Below, piece after piece: positions 1 to 11,653 of a stretch of 64,000 nt of DNA. The translations under genes and the position numbers were made by a program. How positions within the stretch are numbered: position 1 is the stretch's first letter; every line of letters starts with the position of its first letter. The notes beneath the pieces are model-generated. The model ran no database searches. It was not told where the DNA came from and saw only the letters and a list, made by a program, of their open reading frames with translations. The stretch comes from Odontocerum albicorne (Eukaryota; Arthropoda; Insecta; Trichoptera; Odontoceridae): contig OX463849.1 of assembly GCA_949825065.1 (NCBI GenBank), positions 33,809,199 through 33,873,198 on the forward strand. Reading direction: 5' to 3'.

Positions 1-79
1 TTATAATCAGGATATTTAGATAACATTACTTTAAAGGGGATCTGGATGGATCGTGAATATCTAATAAAAACCAAGATTC

Positions 80-450
80 AATTGGCCCAAACCCTCGTTT
101 TCATCAGTTTTTATATGGTACAGAGACTTGGACAGTCAAGACTCGCAATCGACAAACAATTTATGACTTTAATACGAGTATGTTGTTTTAAAGGGGACAC
201 TTGTGCGCTCAAAACTAATCGATCACTATTGAAAATTCCGTGGTGAAGACACGTCTCTGTGCTGTGTGCAAGCAGAATATTACGATACTTTGGACATATA
301 GTGTTGAGGGAGGACCACAGTCTTGAGCGGTCGGTAGCAGAGGTCCAACACCGAGATCAGGTGCAAAAAACATCGGATTGCTCATTTCAGAAAGTGCAAC
401 ATAGAACATGAGACCGCTTGACGTGGAGAAAGATGGTTGACGACCATGGT
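80..450 (+). pseudogene. LINE-beta reverse-transcriptase tail (degenerate)
   Basis: This is a remnant of the C-terminal part of a non-LTR retrotransposon reverse transcriptase, of the kind often annotated in insects as 'craniofacial development protein 2-like'. The readable core at 270-329 is RILRYFGHIVLREDHSLE, which matches the family pattern of a hydrophobic FGH(I/V)-R core after the RT domain. An ETW-like motif lies upstream near 125. Frames shift and stops interrupt the rest, so it cannot be expressed as a protein. The copies at 17890-18195 (minus strand) and 25868-26345 belong to the same group. The family assignment rests on motif recognition only; the clade is not resolved. Confidence 0.7.
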
Positions 451-519
451 GTTGATGATGATCCTCATTGAAGATGATCCTCAGAATTGTGGGAATGACC
501 ATAAAGAGTATTTTTATTT

Positions 520-760
520 CAGGCTAGGCAGAGAGGAGATATCACCAGACTTTCCTACCACGATACACATATTTCGCCTCTTCTATATCCATGCACCTTA
601 TGTCACTCATACGATTTCTGTGACTTTTACATCTCTTACTTTCAAAATATTTTACACTCGATTTAATCATCTTTTTCTTGGTTTTCTTCTATTACGTCTT
701 TCACTGATTTACACTGTATGTTTGTTTTGTTAGTCTTTATTTATTCGTAATGTTATAAAT
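520..760 (-). repeat. LINE-alpha 3' end fragment
   Basis: The minus strand matches a repeat seen about a dozen times in this window. In better copies it reads as a reverse-transcriptase tail containing FGHVERM and then a DRKVWRTVVSAYPKG-like end. This copy keeps the last ~240 bp and is frame-broken. Diagnostic stretches are the 'cagactttcctaccacga' type segment and the downstream 'tttcaaaatatt' segment shared with the copies at 5390, 18200, 29285 and 39181. Confidence 0.65.
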
Positions 761-846
761 AGTGTGGTGGTTAACGTTTCATCTGCCAGATTTATCATTT
801 TACAACTTTTAAGTTTGCATCATTTTACTAAGTGAATACTGTTTAA

Positions 847-1473
847 CCCTTCCCTTACGGTGATAAAAATGAAACGCGTGTTCCGGTGTTGGGTAGTGAG
901 TACGCGATCAAAAATTAGCGATTTTAAATCGGAAGAATAAGAACATTTATAGATAATCCCCTTAATTAATTATAATTGAAGTTAAAAATTATAATAATTG
1001 AGATTTATTTGCTGAAAACATTAAAAAACCATCTGGCAACGCTCACGGAACGGGCGTAGATCTAGTCTCGTTGCCAGCTCAACAGCTACTGCGGCGCGGC
1101 AGGGTTGGTGGCTAACTCGGGCGTGGCTTACACTTGCGAGGTTGAGACAATTGCGCTCCTCGCTATTCAGTGACGTATGCAAAAGTGAGATGCGAATATA
1201 GTGTCGCGCTTCCCGCATACTTTTCACCCATCGTCAAGACCCAAGATCGAGGCACTCACAGCGTTTAAATGCGAATTTGTTTCCGATATTCAGAAAATAC
1301 TTACGATGTAGTCGATAAATTCTGATTATTATTAATATTATTTTTTAAATCAATGCGTAAATATATTATGGAGGAATACCTAAAATCTTAACCTTGTATT
1401 TATTATATTTATAGAGATATTGATGGTTACTTGAAGCAACGTGTAGAAGATACCCAACACCGGGAAGGAAAGG
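847..1473 (+). mobile_element. piggyBac-type MITE, copy 1
   Basis: This is a 627-bp non-autonomous element flanked by TTAA at 843-846 and 1474-1477, the target duplication typical of piggyBac-superfamily transposons. The termini are inverted repeats beginning CCCTTCCCTTAC on the left and ending GGGAAGGAAAGG on the right. The interior matches the copies at 28519, 34626 and 45820, including the segment around a GCG-rich 'tcacccat' motif and a conserved right third. This is the most diverged of the four copies. It has no coding capacity and would have needed a transposase in trans. Confidence 0.8.
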
Positions 1474-1477
1474 TTAA

Positions 1478-2126
1478 AAATGTAATATAGTAGATATGAA
1501 TTAGGTAAAATGCAAATGAAAAACTATTTACAATACTGTATTAAATATTTGAGAAACTCTTTAATAATAATAACACCAGGATTAAGTGTGTCCGGTGAAA
1601 TGGTCAGTTGAAATATTTGCCCTCTGGACTTGTCAATCCGCTGACCGGTATACTACAGTGTGGTGTAAAGTGAGGCTTCACTCAGAGCCTGGACATGCAC
1701 CACTTTAATCAAATCAACAGAATGGCCTCCGAGTGTTAAATGGCCACTTTCATAGATGGCACTCGGCGATTAAACCTTAACTAAAAGCGAGCACGATTAT
1801 AAACAGCTCTCCTCGCTATTCACGGTCTCTTAATGTACGATTTGTGATTGGTGGATGTCAATTACAAAAACATTTTATTTTAATGTTGCACTTCTTTTTC
1901 TTTAAAGTTCTTCTCTTCTTCGGAGTATGGATATCATCATGGCAATTTTGAGGCAGCAGTTCAGAACAAATATAAGGAACCACAATTAAATCCCTCTTGT
2001 AAGTTCTACAACCAGATGATGCGTCTTGTTTCCGTGCTTTTTCTGCCCTGTATTTTTCCTTGCAATGTCGGTTGAACGATCTCATATTTTTCTCGTCTCA
2101 TTATATAAGAAATTTCTACATGCCCA
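1478..2126. other. no recognised feature
   Basis: This is A+T-rich DNA with a slightly G+C-richer patch at about 1590-1830. No supported ORF, repeat match within the window or RNA gene was seen. Confidence 0.5.
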
Positions 2127-2185
2127 TAAACCCGTCAAGTTGTACTGTATACGATGAAAACGTAACACAATATAATAAAACAATG
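2127..2185 (+). repeat. SINE-B 3' end fragment
   Basis: The short stretch reading like 'gttgtactgtatac...aacacaatataat' matches the 3' end of the SINE-B family, whose consensus ends in an AATACA-rich tail. Only the last ~60 bp remain. Confidence 0.5.
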
Positions 2186-2850
2186 AATTTGATTTTCTGG
2201 ACAGTTATGATACTGGAAAGATCGGTGGTCCCAAAAAATTAATATTTTTTTTAGGTTTCCACATCAATAGTTCTTTATTTACGGATACACAAATAAGAAA
2301 TGTTGTAAATTTGAACTTTTCCAGCTTAGACAACTTAAAGTATTGTACTTCACGGTTAGTTTCGAGTGAGCAGTCCCTTTTATTAATAAATGCGATGGTG
2401 GTTTCTGCGTTCATTGTAACTGTTTGTATCCGAGCTTATCTATAAATGAATAAGCTATAATCAATTTTAAATCCAGCTGCACGTTTCATCTTGGGTAATT
2501 CGAATAAGTGTCACATATATAACTTCAATATTTAAAAAGCCTTGTATGGTTGAAAAATTGAGGAGAGGGTTTAATATAATGTCGGATTTATGATTATTAA
2601 AAATAAAAATAATGATATTTCCATGATTGTTTTAAATGAGAGATCTTCGAATTTCATCTCAGGTTCATATCGAGCGTTTCGAATACTTGAATTTTCAGAT
2701 TCCAAGTAGAATTAACAAACCCAAATATTTCCACAGAACCTTTCAGGTAGCGGGATATCTTCTATGTAAGTCTTCCGTTCTCCTTGAAACAAATCTCCAA
2801 ACAAACAAAGTTTTTAGTAGACTTGAAATGTTACTTGTCTTACTCGTATA
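2186..2850. other. no recognised feature
   Basis: A+T-rich sequence with only short spurious open frames. I see no motif, repeat partner or RNA gene in it. Confidence 0.5.
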
Positions 2851-2851
2851 T

Positions 2852-3403
2852 AAAGGTCTTTCAAATTGCGAGGTTTTTTAATTCTGGGATAAAACACGGA
2901 TGGCGTTGCGAACTTGCCTGGGTTTTGTGACATTTGAGAAGTGTAATGTATGGCATTTATAAAAATGGAGTCGTATACAATACAACAACGCTTTCAAATT
3001 GAGAAATATTTTATGTATCGTAATCTCCGGAAACGGTGATGTTAATTGGCCACCAAGATCATGTATCTGACACCGTCAAACTATTTCCTTGGGATTACGT
3101 GAAAAGCCAGGTCTTTAAAAATTACCCCCGATCAATTCCTGAGCTGAAGGACGAAATTATTTGCGTTATTGGTGAGCTAGAACCCCAATTATGCCAAAAC
3201 GTCATCGAAATTTTTGACATACTCGTAAGTGAGGGCATCTGTAGAGCTGCAAGAGGTGGATATTGTTTTTTGTGTTTAAATGTCATACATTATACCTTCA
3301 ATGACCAATAAAAAGTTTTTTGAAATCAAAGCAAATTGTGTTTTATTCAAGAATTAAAAAAAAAAAGAATTAAAAAAACCGCTCACTTTGAAAGACCATT
3401 TTA
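2852..3403 (+). mobile_element. deleted Tc1/mariner-superfamily element with TIRs
   Basis: A degenerate inverted repeat bounds this segment. The left end (about 2852-2884) reads GGTCTTTCAAATTGCGAGG followed by a T-run, and the right end (about 3366-3400) reads the same way in reverse complement with a few changes. A TA dinucleotide lies outside each end, as expected for this superfamily. Between the ends is the C-terminal part of a transposase (3036-3311). The internal part is far too short for a full gene, so this is a deletion derivative. Confidence 0.65.
3036..3311 (+). pseudogene. Tc1/mariner-type transposase, C-terminal fragment
   Basis: The open frame reads DYVKSQVFKN, then IPELKDEI and ELEPQLCQNVIE, then a Gly/Arg-containing end. 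In insects this pattern ends transposases of the IS630/Tc1/mariner superfamily often annotated as 'Tc3-like' or as DUF4817-type proteins. In intact relatives the segment follows the third catalytic acidic residue (LD-FLWGYVKS). That residue and everything upstream are missing here. The frame has no good ATG of its own and is a remnant, not a gene. A second member of the family lies at 31128-31339. Confidence 0.7.
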
Positions 3404-4134
3404 CATCTTCTACAAGTGAACATGTTAGGTTGAGTTAGTTAGAAAATGGTTTTGAGGTGGTCGAAATGGTTGAGAAACGGCGCTATACTAAATTATCTAA
3501 ACAAAAAAATATGTCAAAAGTAGTTACTACTTTTTATCGTTATTCATCTTCGGTACTCTTAGCATTCTTCTGTAACCCCACAATTCCAGGCTTATAGATT
3601 CTTTGCGGTATGACTGAGTATTCATACTTTAATGTAGACGAGAATCGCGGAAAATATAAAGCAATGTATAATTCGCAAACGTAAGCCATAATCGGCATTT
3701 TTATGTCAGAGGAGATCATACATTTTAAAGAAGCAACTTTGTGTCTTTTGCTCGCGAATTTTAGTTTCATAAGATCATTAATATTTTTTTGGAGCATTAT
3801 GCAGCGCTGCATGCACTGCCAGGGGAGATTATGCGATTTTCAAAGTGGACGGATCATCGTGAATAAGGAGAGCATACTATATATTCAAATGAGATATGCG
3901 TTTGTGATTATCTCCGGATGAGGGGTGCGTGGTAGATGCATTATTGGTATATCGAGCGCTTTAAGCCAAATGCATTTTAATGTTTTATAATAAAAAAATA
4001 AAAAATGTGTTATTGCACATAAAATATACTGGAGTTGAGTAAATACATTTTTCATTAATATAACATTGATCGATTTGAAATTTAACATAAAAAATAAATA
4101 ATCATAAAAACTTAGACTAAGCTATTGAATAGAT
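3404..4134. other. no recognised feature
   Basis: A+T-rich DNA with overlapping short frames on both strands that resemble nothing known to me. No repeat partner was found inside the window. Confidence 0.45.
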
Positions 4135-4262
4135 GTACATGGCACGGTAACGCATTGGACTTCCGTGCGAAAGATTGCTGGTTCGAGTCCCGCGCTTTAC
4201 TATTCCTTCCGAAATGACACAGTCATTCTTTCCGCCATGTATTTGGGAATATAAGGATACTT
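4135..4262 (+). repeat. SINE-A, tRNA-like head
   Basis: A tRNA-derived SINE head: an A-box-like 'cacggtaacgcattgga' segment is followed by a B box GGTTCGAGTCCC. The downstream body shares 'ataaggatacttatgactt' with the copy at 22573. It is not a functional tRNA, because the acceptor arms do not pair and the same head recurs at 22573, 23443 (minus), 51535 and 51838. Confidence 0.75.
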
Positions 4263-5389
4263 ATGACTTTGGAGATAACTATTTATAAAACATCCTAATT
4301 TTTGTACAAGGAAAAAATGTAGGTAGATCACAAAGTTTTTGAGGAATACATCTTATAGTATTTAAGAAGTAAATATTATCACGCGTTTGTCTTCATCCTC
4401 TGGAATAACAGGCGACATCAACTATAATTCCAAATCAGCTCTGGTCCCTTGCTTATTGAAACAACTATTTAACGCCAAGGTTTATTTATTTCCAAATATT
4501 TCCCAGCTTTCCCTCGGGAACCTCTTTCTATCCAGCTTTAATTCTAATTAGCTAAATTCTTTTTTTATTTACTACTTGTAGTTTGTAAACGAAAAATAGA
4601 AATATACTTTGTGTTACGAGTACTATTGGAAACGAATATTATAAGTTGAATGAAGACGCATTGCTTGGCAATGGTTTGATCACATTTAAAGGACTCTTCG
4701 AAACAACAAGAAATATGTTATATAGACTTAAAATGAAAACTTGATTTTCAATCAAAATCCAGTACTAACGGGAATTGGATCAAAAATCTCCAGGTAAAAA
4801 GTCTTTACCAACCAGACTAACGGAGTTAAGCTCTATCCACATTGAAGTGAAAGAGGCAGAGTTTTTGTACGTGGATTTGAAATACTACAATATGTTAAGT
4901 CATGTAACAAATTAATGATAGTAAAAAAATAATATAACTTTACTCGATTTTATATTAAAATATAAAAAAACACACGTTTTGAAATATCCATCCCCTCTCT
5001 TCGTAACAAAATATCATGTATAACTAACTACAAACTCCATACTTAGAGGGCAGTACAGTAGAGTTGTCATCACATCTGAGCGCAATATTATTGTCCTGGG
5101 GGAGTCACCAGCTTGCATTTTCCCCTTCTGAGGGGGCACAAGAAGGGGTGGGGGATCATAACCATCAGCGGCTCTCACGTTTCCACCTCATAAGTAATTT
5201 ATGGGGTTGCTGGTCCACATGATCCACTGTGGCGGGAAAATTACAGCGAGCAATGCTGCAGCGGCGCCAATATTTCTGACTGAAAAGATTAAGAAAATTT
5301 CTTGTAATTTCCTTTCATCAATATTAATTTGGTAAGACGTTGTTCTTTTACTAAGGGGGTTTGGGTTCGATTTTTGATGATATTTACCA
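4263..5389. other. no recognised feature
   Basis: Mostly unique-looking A+T-rich DNA. A G+C-richer stretch at about 5080-5260 has no clear identity. Confidence 0.45.
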
Positions 5390-5690
5390 TCATGCCGTTT
5401 CCCTGTCAGGGTAGGCAGAGAGGACAGATAACTAAACTTTCCGATCTTAACACACATCCTTAGCTTCTTCTATATCCATAAACCTTCTCATACAACATCT
5501 ACGATTGCTCTGCCTTTCAACATTTCCTTCTTTCAAAATTTCATTCACATGATTCATTCATACTTTCTTCGGTCTTTCTTTCACACGTCCTTCACTTACA
5601 TTTGTTTAATATAATTGTTTTGTTTGCTTTATTCATGTATTCGTTCTACATCACAAACTTTATTCATGTATTCGTTCCACAAACCATCAC
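5390..5690 (-). repeat. LINE-alpha 3' end fragment
   Basis: The segment starts with the 'ccctgtcagggtaggcagagag' type motif shared by LINE-alpha copies and runs through the Cys/Ser-poor RT tail in reverse orientation. It is frame-broken. Its distal end contains a short direct duplication of 'tttattcatgtattcgtt' (about 5630-5680). Confidence 0.65.
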
Positions 5691-6474
5691 GGAGTATTAT
5701 ATAATACTTCATGTTACATAATACGTCAGCATTAAGTTTATATTCATCCATACATTGTCACCTGATGATACCATTATAATATTTTTAGAGTATCATTCCT
5801 ATTGATATGCCGAAAACAGGGCACTTGTCTGGTTAAATAGTTCGTATGGTAACTATACTTGGGGGCGCTAAATTTGTGTGTTGTGTTACAGGTCTATGTG
5901 TGGTTGTATTTCCTGCATGTTCCATAGTAAACTGTGAGTCACTTATCTACTCCAAGGTATTATCGCACCATATATCTCATTTACTTTTCTTTTCACACAA
6001 AAAAATATCCTGTAAATTTATTAAAAAAAACAACGAATAAAGCTTCGAAGAGTAAGTTTTTAACGATGCATCTGCTTAAAATGTTTATTTTAATTCAGCA
6101 CTAAAAGATTATGAAAGAATAAACATAAAAATGTTTCAGTAACTTTCTAGTTTAAGTAAACGTTACATTTTACATTTTTTTCTTAACAGCTCTAGTTAAA
6201 GTTACTCAGTTTTACGAGTAGCTGTTTGTGCAATTTTCTGCAACAACTGTTCCTCACAACATTACTTTTACGACCGCCTTTTTTGCACTTGACTTTATTA
6301 CTTTGTAATTGTCAATTTGTAAAGCGCGTTGTTAATTTTATACATCTTAGTTTTTGGACCCAGCAGTTCTTTCTTTGTGCGTTTATTGAAAAACTGTGAG
6401 TTTAGGAATCATACTTGTATTTCTCTATTTTTATTAATTTAACTTCATCTTAAAAGTATTTTTTTAGTAATAAT
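5691..6474. other. no recognised feature
   Basis: A+T-rich. A short open frame near 5846-6040 is hydrophobic and resembles nothing known. I do not call it a gene. Confidence 0.45.
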
Positions 6475-6560
6475 AATAATAAAATAAAGGTATATATAGC
6501 GCCGTTTAGAGATAAAACTCCCCTCAAGAGCGCTCTAAATTGGGAATCGAACCCACAATA
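6475..6560 (-). repeat. SINE-D copy
   Basis: In reverse complement this reads a B-box-like 'gggttcgattccc', then 'agcgctcttgagggga', then a 'tatata'/(ATT)n tail. The same short element lies at 47140-47225, 55505-55590 and 58865-58935, and supplies the tandem array at 59074. Confidence 0.65.
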
Positions 6561-7750
6561 GAAAACGATAAGCTTAATCGAACTCACAATGTATTACTCG
6601 TGACAAATTATGATTGTCAGTCAGTGGACGAAAGACGCCCGTGCCTAAATTTTTTTAATGTGTTCAACCTATTGTATTTCAGCTAGCACAATATCTTGAC
6701 AGATCAACCCAATAGTCGCGGTGGCAAGGGCATAGAACTTTCAAGATAAGTTGAATCTGCTGCAGTCATTGGTTAGACAAAGTTATTAGCTACAGAAAAA
6801 CTGTTGATGGCCGTTAATTGACCGTTAACTTTCACGCTTAGTAAGTGGGAACTTATACTTTTAGAATATTCTACATTTTATATCAAAAACCCATAACGAA
6901 AGATCTTAAAGTATGTAAGAAAATTAATAAGGAGCATTTAAAATGGTTCAAAGAAAATTATTTTAAATCTTTAATTCGTTTTACACTGTATTCTAACAAG
7001 ATATACTATTTTTGATATCATTATGAAAAAGTTGCTTGATATATTTCAGTGTGCAATTCTTAAGAATATCTACGAATAAGGTAATATTACATTGAGGAAA
7101 AATAGCGACCTCGCATTTCATGTGCTCGTTATTACGGTTCGTCTGATGCGATGCATTCCGAGAGTTTTCCTCGCAGATGCAGCTCGACATGTGGTGACTG
7201 CAATTTATAGCTACTGAAGAGTTGTATCACCACTCGTCATGGAATATACAAGGAAATATTAGTTTTAGTGCTGCTGAAGTAGATTTGTTCTGTACTTACA
7301 TTATCCAGCTTTTTCCTAGAGAAAATCTTTCAAGTGCCGGAGTTGGATGTGAAAAAGAAAAAAATAATTTAATAATAAAATAAATTTTACGTAATTAACA
7401 ATAAATTATTTCAATGAAATCGAGTAATAACGTCTAGAACACGTTTACAAATACTTATACATTAAAATTATCCTAATTAATTTACTTCCGAGAACTTACC
7501 ATTTTTCTCACTTGAAGAATACTAAAATCTATTTTTCACACATGAAATACATATATAACAAATAGTCAGGATACTTCTGATTTATTTAGACTTTTTGAAA
7601 GTTCATTAAAAGTTATTATGACATTTTATTTTTTGAAAGTCGAACGTCATCGCGATTCTTGTGGGGTGATAAAGTACTCCCTTATTATTGCACGTTCTTT
7701 ATTTTTGGCTTTTCACTTATACTTTGGCAACAAATTATTGTTTTTTTTTT
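6561..7750. other. no recognised feature
   Basis: A+T-rich sequence without motifs, repeat partners in the window or supported ORFs. Confidence 0.45.
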
Positions 7751-7922
7751 AAACCTGGCGAGTTTATTGCCATATGGCAATCTCTTCCAACCATCCAGAA
7801 AGATGTTTTTATTGGGCCTAAGTGTTAAACAGACTGGAATCCTATTTTTAAAAAAAATCTGGGTTCCAGCGGGGATTGAACCCGCAACCTCCGGATTGGT
7901 AGACAAGTGTCTTACTTCTAAT
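7751..7922 (-). repeat. SINE-B, near-complete copy
   Basis: On the minus strand it has a tRNA-like head with a B box GGGTTCAATCCC near 7873-7885, then the body 'gattccagtctg', then 'attgccatatggcaat', ending in an A-rich tail. The 11-14 bp palindrome 'ttgccatatggcaa' is a family hallmark. It is one of the best preserved copies of the commonest SINE here. Confidence 0.8.
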
Positions 7923-8474
7923 TGAAAAATATACAACAAGTATAAAAATATAATTATATTAAAATGGTATTATATGTCATCAAGGAAAATATTATCATCA
8001 TTCCCCATATTGAGAGAAAATCGATTTCCTCTTTATTCTATTCTGACACACATATTTCGTTCTGGCATTTCTACACACATTTTCATGCACACTACATGCC
8101 TATTATAAAGGTTTATAATGCGTTCATCTTTAACAATTTGAATAAATTGGAAATCTAGTGGAATTATAAATAAATTGTCACATTTTTTGAGAAAGTGCAG
8201 CACGTAAAATATTTTATTTATACTCGTACATTGAAAGCAGAATAAATTAATATTTTCGTTACATTTTTATCTGACTCTGGAAGTGATTTTGGAGTTTGAG
8301 AGTAAAATATTATGTCATTTTTCAATCTGAGAATGAGAACGTATAACTATTTATCTTAAAAACTTGTTAGGTATTATTCCCTATTCTGTGTGCATTTTTA
8401 TATTAAAATAACATTTCATCTAATATTTTTTATAGTTAAGACATTAACATTGTGGAGTTTTTAAGACATTGTAA

Positions 8475-8625
8475 GTCAAACACTGTTTGGTTTAATAATG
8501 ATTTCAGTCTGGTTTTCCCTTAAGACCTCATTAATACTTTTTTGGTTGTTTGGAAGAACTTGCCACATAGCAGTAAGTCATCCCAGTTTTACTGTATACA
8601 AAGAAATTGTAATACAATACAAAAT
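8475..8625 (+). repeat. SINE-B body and 3' end
   Basis: The body from 'cagtctggttttcccttaag' to the AATACA-rich tail is present in plus orientation. The tRNA-like head is missing, as is usual for 5'-truncated SINEs. Confidence 0.65.
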
Positions 8626-8859
8626 ACAACTAGAATGCATCTATCATATTTCTTTCTATCTTTCTCATCGTCCATTTTTTCAATCTATTATGTAAAGTGC
8701 TATGAAGAATATTATATGGATGCTGTATCTAATATTTAGGAAAGTATTTAGATGACATAATATTGATGTACGGGTAATAATTCCTATTGTAGTTAGCAGC
8801 AGAAAAACGAATTGATCATTAGATACATACGTACATATCAGCACAACGTTACCCTATTG

Positions 8860-9000
8860 GGGTAGGCAAAGAGTCTGGTTTAAATATACTCGTATATGTT
8901 TTAGTGGCCCATTTACCTGGTTTCCTATCACGACACGCTTTTCAATGCCTCTTGTTACTTTTCCATTATAACAAGATTCGTAAATCAATCAAACGTAATA
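8860..9000 (-). repeat. possible LINE-alpha fragment
   Basis: Contains 'ttggggtaggcaaagag' and 'tttcctatcacgacac', both shared with LINE-alpha minus-strand copies, but most of the segment is diverged. Confidence 0.4.
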
Positions 9001-10146
9001 TGATGGAATGATGAAAAACCTCTGAGATATGGAAGATGTAATTTTTCATGGTCTAATTTGTGATGGTCACGGCGATGATGGTAGTTTAAATACCCTTGTC
9101 TTTTATTTCCTCATTTGTGACAGGACAGACCACGCCCCACCCAGCCCCAGTACCTGTGGGACACCATAAATCCATGGGTATGTGGACATTTATCTGGCCG
9201 CAATTTAATATTCTCGCTTTTTATGACCAGTGTTGATTGGAATTCCGCAGAACGACGCATTAATCTACCCTGATATGGGGGCGGGGGGGTGAATGAAATA
9301 TTACCAGAAACCTTGATAAGTAGTTTATAGGAATAAACGGGTATGTTCATGATTATTCATGGATTCGTATTAATTGAGAATTCGTGTTGCTGTGTCTATC
9401 AAGATGTATGGATTTTTTTATTTACAATACTATATCGACTAGGTAGGATTGGTCTTGTATCTCAGAATTTCGGTCCCATAGTTCAGAACCCTGAAATGTA
9501 ATTTTTAAAGTTACATCTAATCAGAATCATAAATGACTGAAAGGAGCCGAGTAAATACTGCAGAAATACGTGCGTTGACTTCTCGGAACCATGTACAGTT
9601 CATGACTATAACGAACATTTCAGAACCTTATAGTTGTTATTATCGAGTTCGTTTGGTAAGAATACTCATAAACGCTAGTACTGTTGCCTTTTCATATGTG
9701 CGATAGTTTTGCTAACACGGCGATGGTAAACCGTGTGTTACGTGCCTAGTCAAGTTATATTAAACTTGGTTTATGTGATTGTAAACATATTTTGTGTCCA
9801 GTCCACGTTCTTCAATATGTTGAAATAACCAGATCTTTTATATTAAAGGGTACCATACAAGTATATAATTATTGATGACCTAAAAATAAATTTTATCATA
9901 AACTCGTATCGTCATTTTAGGCGTATACCGATTATATAATTAAAATACATATATTATGTTAGTTGTTATCAACATTCAAATCGATTTTCTTGAGCTTAGC
10001 TTACCACAAAAGTCGATGTTATACCATACATTAATTTTCCACTTTATTTAAAAAATATAGTAAATGAAATTAAAGACTCTAGTCACTAGAGAATAAAGCT
10101 ATGAAAATATTGAATGTAAATGAATACGTGGTATAACATAATTAAA
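9001..10146. other. no recognised feature
   Basis: A G-run-containing patch at about 9110-9350 has no identity I can support. One phrase near 9550 reads like RT text (VNTAEIRAL) but is too short to call. The rest is A+T-rich. Confidence 0.4.
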
Positions 10147-10320
10147 TGCCGTAAGCAAAACATGTGTTAGTGTGAACGGTGTCTTGACTGAGTTGTTTAA
10201 TATTTCGAAAGGGTTAAAGCAAGGATGTGTTGTGTCACCGTGGTTGTTTAATATTTTAGATAGATTCATGTGTGAAGGAACTACAGTGGTTAATGGGTGG
10301 CATATAAATGTTGAATTGTT
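10147..10320 (+). pseudogene. non-LTR reverse transcriptase fragment (fingers/palm motif)
   Basis: At 10204-10263 the plus strand reads SKGLKQGCVVSPWLFNIL. This is the classic reverse-transcriptase motif preceding the catalytic region (consensus G-(L/V)-(R/K)-QGC-(V/I)-(L/M)-SP-LFN) in non-LTR retrotransposons. The catalytic YADD box is not present: the match stops within ~60 bp downstream. It is probably a 5'- and 3'-truncated piece of a LINE such as LINE-alpha, but clade assignment is inference. Confidence 0.75.
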
Positions 10321-11050
10321 TTTTTAATTAGCAATAAGAAACAATTATTAACAAATAAGAGTCATTTTTAGATGTACTATAAATCTTAAAAGTGTCCTTT
10401 TGAAAAGAAGCGTAAACTGATACCTCAACTATTTTAAGGGTAGATATTGCATGTCGAAAATAGTTAATTTGGGCAAATGGAAATCACAAGATTATTTCAG
10501 TGACACTTAAAAACCATGGGAGTTTGAAGATGATTTTGTTATATAATTTATATTTGTATTAAACCTTAATGTTTAGTTACAGCAAAATATATTTTTAATT
10601 CAATGATTTTTTTACCTAACATGCGTGAACATTTTTTAAGGTTGTACCTAAAAGTATTATCACCTATAAAAATTTATACGAAGTGAATTTTAATTAAGTT
10701 ATATTTTACCAAAGTAAAATACGTGTATTGATTATGATAATACAAACGATGATATGAGTTAAGAGTAATTCGTATACTTAGTTCTTTTTACAATTCAGTG
10801 AGATGAATTCGTAACAATAGTACACCAAGTTTTTGCAAAAATTGAATGCATCGCAATAATAATAATGTTAACATCTGTGGTTCTTAACGATGACATGATA
10901 TATGTAGTGCCGGTCGCATGTGTCATGCCTCCTACCTTCTATTCCACAAATCACCTGCTGACATCCAATTCTGGTCGCAATGGAATTAATTAACTGAGGC
11001 ATTGAAAGAACAATAAATTTTAAATCAATTGCTTTTCTCAATACATGTCA
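10321..11050. other. no recognised feature
   Basis: A+T-rich with no supported feature. Positions 10910-10990 are slightly G+C-richer and unassigned. Confidence 0.45.
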
Positions 11051-11054
11051 ATAT

Positions 11055-11300
11055 ATTATACATAAATAAGTCAATAAATATACGTCTCGTACATATATCT
11101 TCTAAAATTACACATATATTTAAAGGTAATGCAAAAAAATACATTTAAGAGAGAAGTTATCAAAATGTTTTGTCTCATCTCTTAATATTCTCCACAATCG
11201 ATATACGAGTACATACCCATTAATAGAGGACAAGCTGAGCCGCGAGGACATTAGATGTTTTTCAGCACACACTCTTGAATACGTGAGTTATAACATAAAA
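11055..11300 (-). repeat. repeat G copy 1
   Basis: An interspersed repeat that in sense orientation ends in an AATAAA signal and a TATTTATTTA-like tail, so it looks like a SINE or a LINE 3' UTR. This copy shows the internal 'acatttaagagagaagttatc' hallmark and the 'gatgtttttcagc' end in antisense. Other copies are at 12960, 19425, 19765, 21235, 54105 and 57445. Confidence 0.65.
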
Positions 11301-11523
11301 AATGAGCAGTTAATATAATTATAAACCTGTACGAAAATTGTTAAAAATATTCTTGAACACATACACACACACAATTCCTGATTCACCCCCAGTACAAAGA
11401 GAAAAAATAAAATAATACCCCAAATTTTGAAAAAAAAAGCAGAAAAATAAAGTGGAGGGCCTTTTTAATGAGAGTTTTCAAAGCATGTATGCTGGTGCAG
11501 CTCAAATCTGATGAACAATTTTT

Positions 11524-11596
11524 TTTTGTTTATATGTGATATTTGTTTATATGTGAATTTTGTTTATATGTGAATTTTGTTTATATGTGTATTTCG
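11524..11596. repeat. short tandem repeat, ~17-19 bp unit
   Basis: About four head-to-tail copies of a 'tttgtttatatgtga' unit with small length changes. A local minisatellite with no coding content. Confidence 0.8.
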
Positions 11597-11653
11597 TGGA
11601 TGTAAATCAGTTGTCTCAAAACAGGCAATGAGCCTGGTGAGATGGCTGATATA